Positions 1-10,841 of a DNA stretch of 64,000 nt are shown here, in pieces. Position numbers and translations under genes: made by a program. Position 1 is the stretch's first letter; every line of letters begins with the position of its first letter. Source of the DNA: Cladosporium sp. IMV 00045 (lineage: Eukaryota > Ascomycota > Dothideomycetes > Cladosporiales > Cladosporiaceae); assembly GCA_001931905.2 (NCBI GenBank), contig MSJI02000664.1:102115-166114 (forward strand), written 5' to 3'. The notes beneath the pieces were generated by a model. That model had not been told where the DNA came from. It did not search any database and saw only the letters and a program-made list of their open reading frames with translations.

Positions 1-2401
1 CAATTTTTGCTTTGTCTCTGATGTCTTGATGCTGTGCTTCCAAGTTCGAGCTCTCTCCCCGGCGCTGCTCATGCTGGTGGATGATGAGGCCAATAAAGGT
101 AATAGGCGCTTGCCGTGCTCACAGCCTTGTAGGCGAAGTCTCTGCAGGATGAGAGCTTCATCCATCCCTGCAGAACGTCTGTAGAGTGTGATACGCCGAG
201 TAGCCTCGGCATTGTCTCCCATGCAACGAGATTGCCCTACTTACACCAGAGGAAACTGACGGTGGTTCAAGGGCTCCTGAGATCGTAGCCTTACAGCATT
301 GTTCCTTTTTTGTCCTTCCCTTGCTCAAACGTTAGCCTGAAGCCACGAATCGATGTCGATCATGAGGGATTCGAAACTATGAAGGACCACACGGCGTGCG
401 CGACGGTGCCAGGTTTCACACCAAATTGCTTGGTTGCCTGACTGTCCTGACTGTTGCGACCCGCCCCTGCAAAAGCGAGCTCCGAGGTCGTCGGGAGGTG
501 AACGTACTTCTGAACGCCTCCTCGACCTCAACTGCCGTGAGCGAGACCTTCACGAAGGAACAGAAACGGCGAGTGTGTTCTCCACAGTCGCAGTAGATCT
601 CCCCAGTCGACCCTCACGCGGCAGATCTATTGCAGATGTGCCGACTTTCGAGATCCTCCCACGCTCCCCAGTGCCTTTGCTTTTCATCGGACCCTCACGC
701 CGAGAGGTCGAGACTCCAAAGATTTGACACATCCATTCTGATGCCTCGACCCTGGACTGTATATTTGCTTGGTCTGGTGACTGCTCCACTGGTCAGAGCT
801 GCTACTGTGCGTGCTTGGAAGCGGTGCAAGGCGTCGCCGCACACTACTGTACCCATGAACCCTGGTCGCACGTGCGGTCCGGCGCGAGATCGTTCTCTAG
901 AGGTATCGCATTTAACCGATTTAACCGGTACGAACTTGAACGAGAAGAGATCGTGTTTGATGACGGCGGGCGGCATAGAATTACGCATCTGTAATGTTCC
1001 AAGCCAGTGATGATTATTCAATATCGCTTTCCTGCCTACGTTCCTGGGATCATCACGCCTCTCGTTAAATGAGTCGGATACACCGCTTGATTGGCCTTGC
1101 CCGACCCCAGCCCAAGGGTCAGTCTTATGCGCGTGCTGCATCTCGCGTGCCTCTACTGCTTCTGCCAACAAGCCTAGCGCGTGCTGGACGCGGCCTATGT
1201 ATAGGCCATAGTGGTGAAGGAATGATAGTGGATTATTTCATTGAAGAGAGTGCGGTCGAAGGGCAATCGCCTACTCACCAAGCCTTTCAAGCTCCGTTCA
1301 CCTGAACCTTACAACTGGTGGGCACCCGACCTCGCCTGTCTACCTAGGTATACTGTAATTTGACTCTGTCTAAGGACCACCGCTTGGGCTCGGACATGGC
1401 GTGCCCGCTCGCCGTAACCATCCTTCTCTGGCAACTCCCGAGCCGCATCGGCGTGTACTGGTTCATTCTGCAGCCCCGGTGGTCATGCTTAGCTGGGAAA
1501 GGCCGATCTGACCTCGAGGGAGGATAGCAGGTTGTGCGGTGGCTGAGAAGCGACTTGCGAATGCATCATTTGGACATGTGTGATCTGCGCAAAGGGTCAT
1601 GATCTCATCGCAGAGTAAGGGCATTCTCAAGGCTGGGTGCATGCCGGACATGCAATGGGCGAATGCTGTCGAGGCGGACCGAGTCTCCCCAGTGTGCCTG
1701 CGTTTTGGGCATCTGATTCCCTGCACGCAATCTGTGGTAGTGAGCTCAGCCAACCCTTCTAGAGTGCCCACCATCACCGTGAAGGCGCATTCACAGACAC
1801 TTCTACGCCGAGAGCAGACTAGCTGCTCATGGAGTCCCATGCCCGTGTTCACCAGGCCTCGTGGCCACGCAGCCTGGCCGTGCGAGCCCATGCTGGCCTT
1901 CCTGGCCAGTGCATGGGTCTAACGCAGCCTTGATGCGTTAGCCGCCTCGCTTTCCCCAGCTTTGCAGAGCGCCCAGTCCGGAGAGGGTCTTTGCCTCTCT
2001 GCATCGGGTGGGCGGCGGGGTGTTGGAGGAGAAGGGAGGCATCTGCAGACAGATGCGTGGACGGGTTCCCGTGTGAGCGAGCGTCTGTACCTCGCAGATT
2101 GGCTTCGAGGCTGCTTTTTTCTACCGGGCACCTCCCTCCGCCGGGCGAGGCCATACATACATCCATTCATTCACTGCCACCCTGTGCCGTCGTCACTGAA
2201 ACTGCTACTATCGTTGTTCTTTTTTCTGTGCGTACATCCGCTCGCCCAAAGCAAAGATAGCATGATCACCCTCTGGTGGTGCTGGTAGCGGCTAAGCGAG
2301 CCTCAAGCTCCACGTTCTCGCCCCCAGAGCTTGCAGTCATCAGTGGAGGGTCGTCCGTGTGCCGAGGAGCCAAACAGCAGCCATCGCAACAGGCCCGAAA
2401 A
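1..2401. other. Long gene-free leader upstream of the xlnR-like gene
   Basis: About 2.4 kb without a convincing coding region. The open frames here are short, overlap on several frames and resemble no family I know. The last few hundred bases are pyrimidine-rich and include short ATAC/ATTC repeats near 2150-2180. A GGCTAA hexamer at 2290-2295 matches the published XlnR core site GGCTAR, but such a hexamer is common by chance. The region most likely holds the promoter and a long 5' untranslated leader of the regulator downstream. Confidence 0.5.
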
Positions 2402-5400
2402 ATGCTGTCCACGAGCCTCCATCACCATCCCGTCCATTTTGGCAGCCCTGACATGGCGATGCATCATCCTCACATACCGCAACAACAGATGCAGAGCGGA
2501 CTGGACACGCTCGCGGAGAGCTCGCAGTACGCGCTGCAGCAGATGCATCGCCAGCAACAGCAGCAACCACCGCAACCACAACCTCCACATGGTGTACCTG
2601 GCCTGAACGGCGACAGGCCACCCATCAAACACCGCCAAAGCTTCGGTGCTGAAAGCATGAACAGCTCAACCCAGGGCGAAAAGAAAACTGGCCGCAGTGC
2701 TAGCAGCGGGCAGCCGGTGAGACGACGTATCAGCCGAGCGTGCGACCAGTGTAACCAGCTTCGAACCAAATGCGATGGCAAATCACCCTGCGCACATTGT
2801 ACGGAATTCGGACTGACCTGCGAATACGTGCGCGAGCGCAAGAAACGTGGCAAGGCCTCGCGAAAGGACATTGCAGCCCAACAGGCTTCCGCCACCACGA
2901 ATCAAGACGAAGTTGGAGGTGGCGCTGACGGCAAAGATGCCAGCCCCAAATCAATCAACGACCAATCTTCCGACGAGCAAAGCGTCGGACCCAAGGACAG
3001 ACCACAGCAAGGGCTTAAGCGACGAAGGTCCAGCACTAATTTCCCTCTGCCGCAATTGCCTCCACCGCGATCTGGTAGCATCAACACGGCTGAAGCAATG
3101 CACAATCTGCCGAGTCTTGAACAGGGTGGCTCTGTCACCATCCAACCTGTAGCTGATCAACAACGGCAGCAACCTCGACACATGTCCATCGACCAGCAAA
3201 CACCTGGTATGCCTTTACCGACACCACAGCTACCTCGTGTGGGCATGTCAGATCGCAACCTCATGGGAGAGTACGGCTCTATCGACGACTACCACCGAAG
3301 CATGATCCATCCCGGTGCGCCAGTAACCGGACACAACATTCTCCACAGCGGCGCGACAGCAATGCCGAACTCCATGATACAAGGTGGGACTATCACTGGG
3401 TACCCAGAAAGCCATTACGCTGTTCCGTCACCTGGAAGCCAGAATGGCATGACGAACACGCAGTTCCGAATGGGCGAGTCCCCAATGTCAGCCGGCTTTC
3501 TAGGTCAATCGCCCGTGGCTGGCTCACCAGGCTGGATGTCACTGCCATCGCCTACAAACAACCTGTATCCACACATGCAACATACCCAGAGTCATCAGAT
3601 GCTGCGATATCCTGTGCTACGCCCCATTTTACCGCACATCGCGGCCATTATTCCTGTGAGCCTTGCATGCGATCTTCTCGAGCTCTACTTTTCCAGCACA
3701 ACCTCAGCTTTCATGCAGCCGCAATCACCTTACATCCTTGGCTACGTCTTCCGCAAACGATCCTTCCTGAGACCACACAACCCTAGGATCTGCAGTCCAG
3801 CTCTCTTGGCAAGCATGCTCTGGGTGGCTGCGCAGACCAGTGAATCCGCATTCCTGACCTCACCTCCCACCGCACGCGGCAAGATTTGCCAGAAACTACT
3901 CGAGCTGACCGTCGGACTTCTCAAACCGCTCATTCACACCTCCAGCGACTCGACGACAGCAGCCTACGGCGGGAACTCGGTCGTGAACGGTGTAGCGCTC
4001 GGTGGCTTTGGTGTTTCAATGCCATCCACCGTGCACGACATGGAAGGTGGCTCACCAGGAGCCACAGGCGCATTGGACGACGTAGCGACCTATATCCACT
4101 TGGCTACCGTCGTGTCTGCCAGCGAATACAAGGCTGCAAGCCTGAGGTGGTGGAATGCAGCTTGGACATTGGCAAGAGAATTGAAGCTTGGCAGGGAATT
4201 GCCGCCAAACGCTGATACCGCTCCTGCAGCTGATGGTACGGAAGGCTCAGGAGACGGGACTGGTGAACACGATGGTATGACCATGAATGGACACCCTCCA
4301 ACCAATGGCGCTCCGCCTGGTATGTTCGGTCAACCGACCCCGGCTGGAGTTTATTCTGAAGAAGAACGAGAAGAGCGTCGCCGAATCTGGTGGCTTTTGT
4401 ACACCGTCGACAGACACCTGGCGCTTTGCTACAACCGCCCACTGTTTTTGCTGGATGTTGAGTGCGATGGACTGCTGCAACCAGAACATGACGGAATCTG
4501 GCAGGCCGGCGAATACTACCCGGGAGAAGGCCACCACGAGTCAACATATTTCCGGAGACGAGGACCAACTTTCGAATGTACCGGTCATACGATATTTGGC
4601 TACTTCCTCCCTCTCATGACTATCATGGGGGAGATCGCAGACCTCAACCACGCACGCAACCACCCCCGGTTTGGTCTTCGGTTCCGCAATCCTGGCGACT
4701 GGGACGACCACGCAGTCGAGATCAGCCAGCAGCTAGAAGCATATGGTCGAAGTCTGAAGGAATTTGAAGCGCGGTACTTGAACCCAGCGCCTCCCGCTGA
4801 GCCTAAACTTGGCGCAGATGGTCAGCAGCATGCAGAAGGCGGCCACCACGATGCAACTACTCCATCAGTACGTTCTGTCGGTACGAACAACTCTGCCCAG
4901 CGCATCACAGAGTCTCAACTGCAGACGAAGATTGTAGTTGCCTACGGCACCCATCTTATGCATACGCTACACATTCTCCTCAATGGCAAATGGGATCCAA
5001 TCTCTCTACTCGACGACAACGACCTCTGGATCTCATCCCAAGGCTTCATTTCAGCGACATCGCACGCCGTTTCCGCCGCCGAGGCAATCAACGACATTCT
5101 CGAACACGACCCAGACCTCAGCTTCATGCCTTTCTTCTTCGGCATCTACCTGCTCCAAGGCAGCTTCCTCCTTCTGCTGATAGCAGACAAACTTCAAGGC
5201 GAGGCTAGCCCCAGCGTGGCCAAAGCGTGCGAGACCATCGTTCGCGCCCACGAGGCTTGCGTCGTCACGCTCAGCACTGAGTATCAGGTAAGGCAGGATT
5301 GCTCATCGAGATAATCATGTCCGCATAGAATCTAACCCATCTCACAGAGAAGCTTCCGCAAAGTGATGCGCTCGGCGCTTTCACAGGTGCGCGGCAGAGT

Positions 5401-5491
5401 GCCTGAGGACTTTGGCGAGAGCCAGATGCGCCGGCGTGAAGTCCTCTCCCACTACAGATGGTCCGGTGACGGTACGGGCCTTGCTTTGTAA
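2402..5491 (+). CDS. xlnR: XlnR/XYR1-type Zn2Cys6 transcription activator
   Basis: Nuclear activator of xylanase, cellulase and pentose-use genes in filamentous ascomycetes. Two exons are inferred, 2402-5287 and 5348-5491, with a 60-bp intron (GTAAGG donor, CTAAC branch, CACAG acceptor), giving about 1009 residues. The binuclear zinc cluster has six cysteines between residues 114 and 140 (begins [11 protein letters not shown]) followed by a basic stretch [12 protein letters not shown], which is nearly diagnostic of the family. The central fungal transcription-factor domain lies around residues 400-750. Exon 2 restores the conserved family ending, with [12 protein letters not shown] at the C-terminus; without splicing the frame stops early at 5314. 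The ATG at 2402 (MLSTSL) resembles the XYR1 start; an in-frame ATG at 2276 would add 42 residues. Low-complexity Gln/His regions lie near the N-terminus. Its 3' end converges on the next gene. Confidence 0.93.
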
Positions 5492-5837
5492 AATTCGAGT
5501 GAGAGAGCCCTTTCTCGCACAGTGCGAATCTGGAAGTTCGCACAGGAAACGTTTGTGATCCAACCAGCGTTACTGGTAATGCATGAATGAATGCTGGCAA
5601 TTCCTTGATGCAAAGACCCACTTCGCCGTATGAAATACAAAAAACCGGAAATGAGAAGGAGACTTATGGCGTGTATGGCTAACGTTGGGCATCTTGGTGG
5701 TGTTTGTGAGATACCCTTTGGACCTTGTTGATTTTGTACTCATTGTAATTTTTGGAAGCATGAATATGTTCAAAGCAGCATGCAGTAGTAAAACCTCGAT
5801 CTCATTGGCCATCCTCAGCCTGATCACCTCACGGTCC
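5492..5837. other. Convergent intergenic region
   Basis: 346 bp between two gene ends facing each other. It should carry both 3' untranslated regions. No other structure seen. Confidence 0.5.
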
Positions 5838-6902
5838 TTAGTCTTCGTCTGAGTAGAGACGTCTCGGGTGGTACCTGCACGAAGACACGTGCGCCGTGTT
5901 TCCGATCCTCCGGATGCCCTGATCACCCATATACGGTGCAAAGCATTCCCAGCAGAATTCGTGACGACACTTGCGGCCTTCGAGAGACGACGATTAGTAC
6001 TATGACAGAAAATAACGTGAGGCAAAATGGGAAAAAGAACTTACAAGTAACGTGATCGCAGCCGACGTACTTGTCGATATTGACACCGCACTCTGGACAG
6101 GGGCGAGACATTTTCTTAACAGCTTCCGCGGAAGCCGTTTCCTCTTCCACACGGCGTTTGGCAGCGACTTCTTCCTCTTCGACGGCACGCTGCTTGGCTT
6201 CCTGGTACTCGTCGCAAGTCTGGTCTTCGTGGAAGGGCACATCGCAGAGCAGACAATGGCGGGCGCTGCACATTTGGCAGGAGAAGATATTCCCGTCGTC
6301 TTGGACGAAGAATGCGCCTGTGCATTATCTCCCGTCAGTCTCATCGATACTGGGCTGCTATCATCGAGCTTGAACGAACCCCATGAGCAGTCCGCGTTGG
6401 GACACGCGCGGTATTCTTCTTCATTGTCCAGGCATTCCTTCAGGCCTCTCTTGATGTACCTGGATCCCCCCAACGTCAGGACTGCATTTTGTGAGCGTCA
6501 CGAAACGATGGCATACCTTTCATAATCAGTCGCGGAAGCCAACCTGCGGATCTCAGCCTCATCGAGCACTTTGGTGCACTGAGGGCATGCAATAGATTCA
6601 ACCTCATTGTTTCCAATCTCGGATTTAAGGTGATCCTTCCAGCACTTGAAGCAGACTTGTGAATCGTGCACGTCTCCTCCATCAGTCGAGTGAGGTAGCT
6701 TGGGGAACTGATTCTTAGCAACATCGCTCATGCAAACGATGCATTCGATGCGGGAGATTTTGCGCTTCTTGGGCGCGGAGGAGTTGTCGGCGTCTCCATC
6801 GTTTTGCGGTTTCTGTGTGGTGCTATCGTCCTCGTCAACTGTTAAATCGATGACCTCCTCGGTCAGAGGGCGCTTCTCGGCTGTCTTCGATGCTGTTTCC
6901 AT
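5838..6902 (-). CDS. RBR-type (RING-IBR-RING) E3 ubiquitin ligase-like protein
   Basis: Four exons inferred on the minus strand: 6902-6517, 6459-6380, 6317-6045 and 5977-5838, giving 292 residues. RING1 starts at C54/C57 (ECIVC) and ends with a CPQC pair. The IBR part contains ACPNADCSWG, CQMC and CLLC. RING2 reads CPECGVNIDKYVGCDHVTC and is followed by FCWEC. The cysteine in GCDH is the position that carries the ubiquitin thioester in known RBR ligases. The N-terminus has an acidic VIDLTV at 17-22, which looks like a SUMO-interacting motif. Introns are 57, 62 and 67 bp; the second uses an unusual GTTCGT donor. The order RING1-IBR-RING2 with the conserved cysteine argues for an active ligase; substrates are unknown. 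It is short for the family and has no other domain. Confidence 0.85.
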
Positions 6903-7465
6903 GGTGGTTGTGTGGATGTTCAGAGAAGAGAGGAGTCAAAGGCGAGGGAAGTAGGTCATGATGAGAGGAGGTGGTGGTAGGGATAACACGTGAGAAGTGA
7001 ACGAGAGGGATTTTCATGTGCCAGTTCATGTGAATTTCCGCGACGAGATCAAACATTTTTCTGCTGAAGGCATGTGAATGATTCTTCAATCGATCCGACA
7101 GTAGTTTCGATGGTGAAGACATAAGATTTTGGTTACGTGCGGGAGTAGAATTGCACAGATTGTCGAAGTCTTAAGGGCATGCAAGAAATGGTTTACTTTA
7201 AAGGGACTAGAAAGTTACTTTTGTCTCAGTGGTATAGTCATCAATTCAATATCAGGAGGCGTTGTAAAGTTGCATTTGATGACTTTGAGAAATTGGATGG
7301 ATAAATAAGAATCGCACGGGGAGAGACGTATAACCCATCTTTACAGGATATTTTCTAAGGGTTACTTAGCCAACGTTTGCTCTGAGATTTCCGTGCTCGT
7401 TAAAATTAGAATGATCAAAATATCAGGTGTCTGAACTGTCCATCGAAACTTGAACACGTTGTAAT

Positions 7466-7489
7466 CCCCCCCCCCCCCCCCCCCCCCCC
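7466..7489. repeat. C homopolymer, 24 bases
   Basis: An uninterrupted run of 24 C sits directly before the assembly gap. Such tracts stop sequencing polymerases and assemblers, which probably explains the gap. The true length is uncertain. Confidence 0.9.
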
Positions 7490-7491
7490 TC

Positions 7492-7516
7492 NNNNNNNNN
7501 NNNNNNNNNNNNNNNN
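7492..7516. other. Assembly gap (25 N)
   Basis: Unknown bases. The gap ends 12 bases past the stop codon of the dehydrogenase gene, so that coding region looks complete. Confidence 0.99.
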
Positions 7517-7528
7517 TCACTTTTCTTT

Positions 7529-8390
7529 CTACCAAGGCTGGATCGATGTGGCACGGATGACTTTGCCCTGGTCATCGTCTCGCTTACCCTTGACGACGTC
7601 TTTGATAAAGTTTCCACCTTCTGAGGGATCGAGTGCGCCCATCTGGACTGGAGTTAGCAGATATCTTTCGATAAAGATGAAATGTCCTCACCTTCTTGAG
7701 CTGCTCCGCGCCAATGCCAGCCAAACCCGTCGCGAGAAAACCAGGAGAAATAGCAAACACTCTGACTCCATCATTCTTCAGCGTCTTCGCCCATTCACGC
7801 ATCAACATGTTCAATCCAGTCTTCGAGCTGCGGTATGAAATGACCGTGTTTGCAGGCTTCGGCCAGCCAGCGTCAGGAGAGGCGTTCAAGCGCGCGAGAG
7901 GCGGATAATCGAAAGTCTCGGTCTCCGTGAGAGCAGATGTACCGCTCGTGACGAACATAAGGCGCGGCTGGGAGGACTTCAGGAGTAGCGGGATGAATTC
8001 GTTCGTCATCACGTGTGTGCCGGCCACGTTGACGTCCCATGAGGCATTAAATGCTTCACGGACGGTCATCTTGCCCTGAGAGGCAGCGTAGTCGAAGTTG
8101 GCGCCGGCGTTGTTGATGAGAACGTCGACTCTTCCATATTGCTTGCCAACGTGTTCGAAAGCCTGGCTGATGCAGTCGTCGGACGAGATGTCGATCTGGA
8201 GGGTGTTGAGGTTGCTCTTGCTGGTCGAGATTTCCTGCTTGACCGAAGCGATGGCGGTTTCGGCATTGTCAATAGACCGGCTTCCGACGATGATCTCGTA
8301 AGCGCCACCTGATTTGTACAGAGCCTTGACGACCTCAAGGCCGAGACCTTGGTTAGCGCCCGTGATGAGGATAACCTGCTTGTCTGACAT
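7529..8390 (-). CDS. Classical short-chain dehydrogenase/reductase (SDR)
   Basis: NAD(P)-dependent oxidoreductase of unknown substrate, probably cytosolic. Two exons, 8390-7692 and 7642-7529, with a 49-bp intron (GTGAGG to CCAG), give 270 residues. The cofactor motif TGANQGLG is at residues 10-17, NNAG at 93-96, a catalytic Ser near 149, and the pair Y186/K190 within SYRSSK. This layout and length match classical SDRs; the overall look recalls fungal carbonyl-reductase-like members. An ATG 12 bases upstream (MRCT) is possible, but MSDKQV places the first beta strand at the usual distance. Splicing changes the C-terminus from a non-family tail to one ending in IQPW. It is divergent to the ketopantoate reductase-like gene with a shared 622-bp upstream region. 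Confidence 0.85.
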
Positions 8391-9012
8391 TGTGCAACGC
8401 AATGATTCTCGGAATGTTGTGACGGTCGGATGCTTCTATCATTCCAGCTAATGAGGGCGTCTCAGCCTTGCATTTATAGCTTGCTGTGCTAGAGGTCGAA
8501 TCACTTGAACCCGTCGTTAAGGCCGAAGATTGATTACCTGCCACCTTGAGAAGCTCAGCGAAGTGCGCATGTTAGCCTGAGTCACGATTCAATCGGCCTA
8601 GAAACATCAATCAAGCTACGGGTACATGTAGCCACTCAATTGCGCCACATCCTAGCAGGAGGTCGCCTAGTCGCGTAAGTTACCTCCTACTGGGGAGGAA
8701 GTGTGTTAAAGCCCGGGCCCGAAATTCCGACTGGAGTGAGAGGAGGGACATTGGACATGAGCTGAAATGGAGATGACGAAATCGCGAACTCTAAAACTGT
8801 AAATCAGCTTCAGCTTGCCGACTCCACCAGCAGTACGTACGCCATTTCGCTTGAACTGGTCGTTCAGAGATCAGATTTCAAGATGCGCGAAATATCGTCA
8901 TCTGTGTGATGGTCCAGTGTGACCAGTCGAAAGATACACGCATGTGAACAAACACTTGCTTCAAAGTCAGCTCGGTGAATGCAACAGCCTCGACCAACTT
9001 CATTGAGCAGAG
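8391..9012. other. Shared divergent promoter region
   Basis: 622 bp between two gene starts pointing away from each other. It presumably serves the SDR on the left and the ketopantoate reductase-like gene on the right. No clear site was recognised. Confidence 0.5.
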
Positions 9013-9996
9013 ATGACCAAGGTTCTTGTTTTTGGAGCCGGCGGGGTCGGATGCATTTATGCTCTGATCCTCTGGAAAGCTGGCGTCGAAGTCACCGCTG
9101 TTTGTCGCAGCAATTACAATCAAATCAACAGCCATGGAATAATCGTTCGATCGAAGAAATGGGGCACTTGTCTCGCTCATCCAAACGTTGTACGCACAGT
9201 TGAGCAAGCAGTTCAATTCGGTCCTTTCGACTATGTGCTCGTCTGCAGCAAAGCCTTCCCAAACACCGCGAAGCTCATTCGAGCAGCCGTCACTGAGGAT
9301 ACAGCAATCGTGCTCGCTCAAAATGGGATTGGCATCGAAGCCGAATATGCAGTCGCCTACGCAAACAATACAATTATCTCAGGTGCGGTCTACTTGCCCA
9401 CCACGCAAGTCGAGCCAGGCATCATCGAACACGGAACGCCACTAGAGCGATTCGAAGTTGGAACATACCCAGCAAAAGCCGACGCAGAAGCAAAAGCCAA
9501 AGTCGACACATTGGTTGAGATGTTCAAAGCTGGTGATGGTACTTGCGTGCCTTACGACGACATCCAAGGTCAACGCTGGTATAAGCTCGCTCTAAACGCG
9601 GCCTTCAATCCCATGACGGCGCTGACTCTTTGCGACGATGCGAACTTTCTGCGATCGTCTGAGGGTGCATTGAAAGTGGTCAAAGACGTGATGTGGGAGG
9701 TCGGAGCTATTGCGAAGGCTCACGGGTACGATGTCATCGATCAAGAGAGTATCGACCAGCAGACAGCACGGCACGAAGAAAGACTGATTACTGGTGGAAA
9801 GGAGCCTAGCATGCTGGTCGATGTGAGGCATGAGCGGCCGGTGGAAGTCGAGGCGATTCTTGGGAATGCAGTCAGGTTGGCAAAGGTAAGGAAGGTGGAG
9901 GTGCCGTTTTTGAGCATGCTGTACACCTTGACAAAGGCAAGGAACTTTTCTATCACTCAGGATGGTGGGTGGAAACCTATAGCCAGAGTGGATTGA
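9013..9996 (+). CDS. Ketopantoate reductase-like (ApbA/PanE family) oxidoreductase
   Basis: Single-exon gene for 327 residues. The N-terminal Rossmann fold begins at once with GAGGVG (residues 8-13). The C-terminal helical domain carries WYKLALNAAFNPMTAL; its Lys191 aligns with the catalytic lysine of 2-dehydropantoate 2-reductase. The family reduces 2-dehydropantoate to pantoate with NADPH for coenzyme A synthesis. Fungi hold several paralogues of this fold, some in secondary metabolism, so the exact substrate is open. The length is close to bacterial PanE and the yeast enzyme Pan5. The ATG at 9013 is the first in frame and lies directly before the Rossmann strand. Confidence 0.85.
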   Translation: MTKVLVFGAGGVGCIYALILWKAGVEVTAVCRSNYNQINSHGIIVRSKKWGTCLAHPNVVRTVEQAVQFGPFDYVLVCSKAFPNTAKLIRAAVTEDTAIVLAQNGIGIEAEYAVAYANNTIISGAVYLPTTQVEPGIIEHGTPLERFEVGTYPAKADAEAKAKVDTLVEMFKAGDGTCVPYDDIQGQRWYKLALNAAFNPMTALTLCDDANFLRSSEGALKVVKDVMWEVGAIAKAHGYDVIDQESIDQQTARHEERLITGGKEPSMLVDVRHERPVEVEAILGNAVRLAKVRKVEVPFLSMLYTLTKARNFSITQDGGWKPIARVD

Positions 9997-10213
9997 ACAC
10001 CAATCTTGCTTGATCCACATGGATGGCGTACAGAGCCAGGATTACTGCATAAGCGAGCCTTGTCTCCTTTAGACCTAACTCGCTAAATTGCTCACCAACA
10101 TCATGTTCGTTTACGGGTCAAACATATGTTAAAATACCTCGTTCCATTCATTCAGATGTTCCAGGTTCCGGCCAATGCTTATGTTCAGCATGGGCCAGAT
10201 AGCCTCCAACAAA

Positions 10214-10307
10214 GCATTGGTGGTTTAGTGGTAAAATTAGCCGTTGCCATCAGGAGTCCAGCACTTCAGATGTCGGCTAGCCCCGGGTTCGATTCCCGGC
10301 CGATGCA
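10214..10307 (+). tRNA. tRNA-Gly (anticodon GCC) with a 23-nt intron
   Basis: The acceptor stem GCATTGG pairs with CCGATGC with one G-U pair. The D arm is TGGTTTAGTGGTAAAA. The anticodon stem AGCCG/CGGCT closes around TTGCCA with anticodon GCC at 10246-10248. The T arm is CCGGGTTCGATTCCCGG, and the discriminator base is A. Bases 10250-10272 form an intron after position 37, the canonical place for nuclear tRNA introns. Removing it leaves 71 nt, the usual size for tRNA-Gly. GTGGTTTAGTGG and GGTTCGATTCC give A-box and B-box promoters. Confidence 0.95.
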
Positions 10308-10841
10308 TTTTTGCTCATCCTGCACTCCTGGGCAGATGGATTTGCTTTTGGCCCGTCTCGGTGGGATAGACGAGCTGTTAGACGCCATGTCGGGAGCTGC
10401 AAGACTGCTTCGTCTGAAATCCGAGGGGTTGCGGATGTCCTGACTGAATTCGCCAGACACTGATTGCGCGACCCTAGTATTGCGGCGGGAGAGGTGTTTG
10501 TCTCACTCAAACAATCATGTAGAAGACCATTCACTTGATGGATAAACTACATGTTAGAAAAATCGGACCAGAAGAACAAGGATACATATGAAGACCTGGG
10601 AGACTGGACGCCTAAATGTGACTTCATGCGATGACGTCTGCGCTTGCCCATTGAAGCTGCGTCTCCCGACCAACCACCTGCGATCCCTTACGAGTGTCAT
10701 CCAGCTCCAACATCCTTACCGCGCACGAGCCTCACCATCTAGACCTTTTACCTCCACAGAACTACATACTCAAATACGCTTCCTGAACAGAGACTACCAC
10801 AAGCATCAACAAGCATACCTACTAAACAGCGCTCGCCCACC
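10308..10841. other. Intergenic, upstream of the POLD4-like gene
   Basis: 534 bp after the tRNA. The right half is C/A-rich with little G, typical of fungal 5' leaders, and holds the promoter of the next gene. No further gene seen. Confidence 0.5.

Larger units (their letters stand above)
6903..7528. other. Upstream region of the RBR gene, with homopolymer and assembly gap
   Basis: The part near 6903 should hold the RBR promoter. The rest lies downstream of the dehydrogenase stop and contains a C homopolymer and a run of N. No gene was found; an open frame that crosses the N run is an artefact. Confidence 0.5.

Noticed and set aside
7423..7617. Open frame containing a run of X
   Set aside because: It crosses the N gap and the C homopolymer; the real coding part belongs to the last exon of the SDR gene in another frame.
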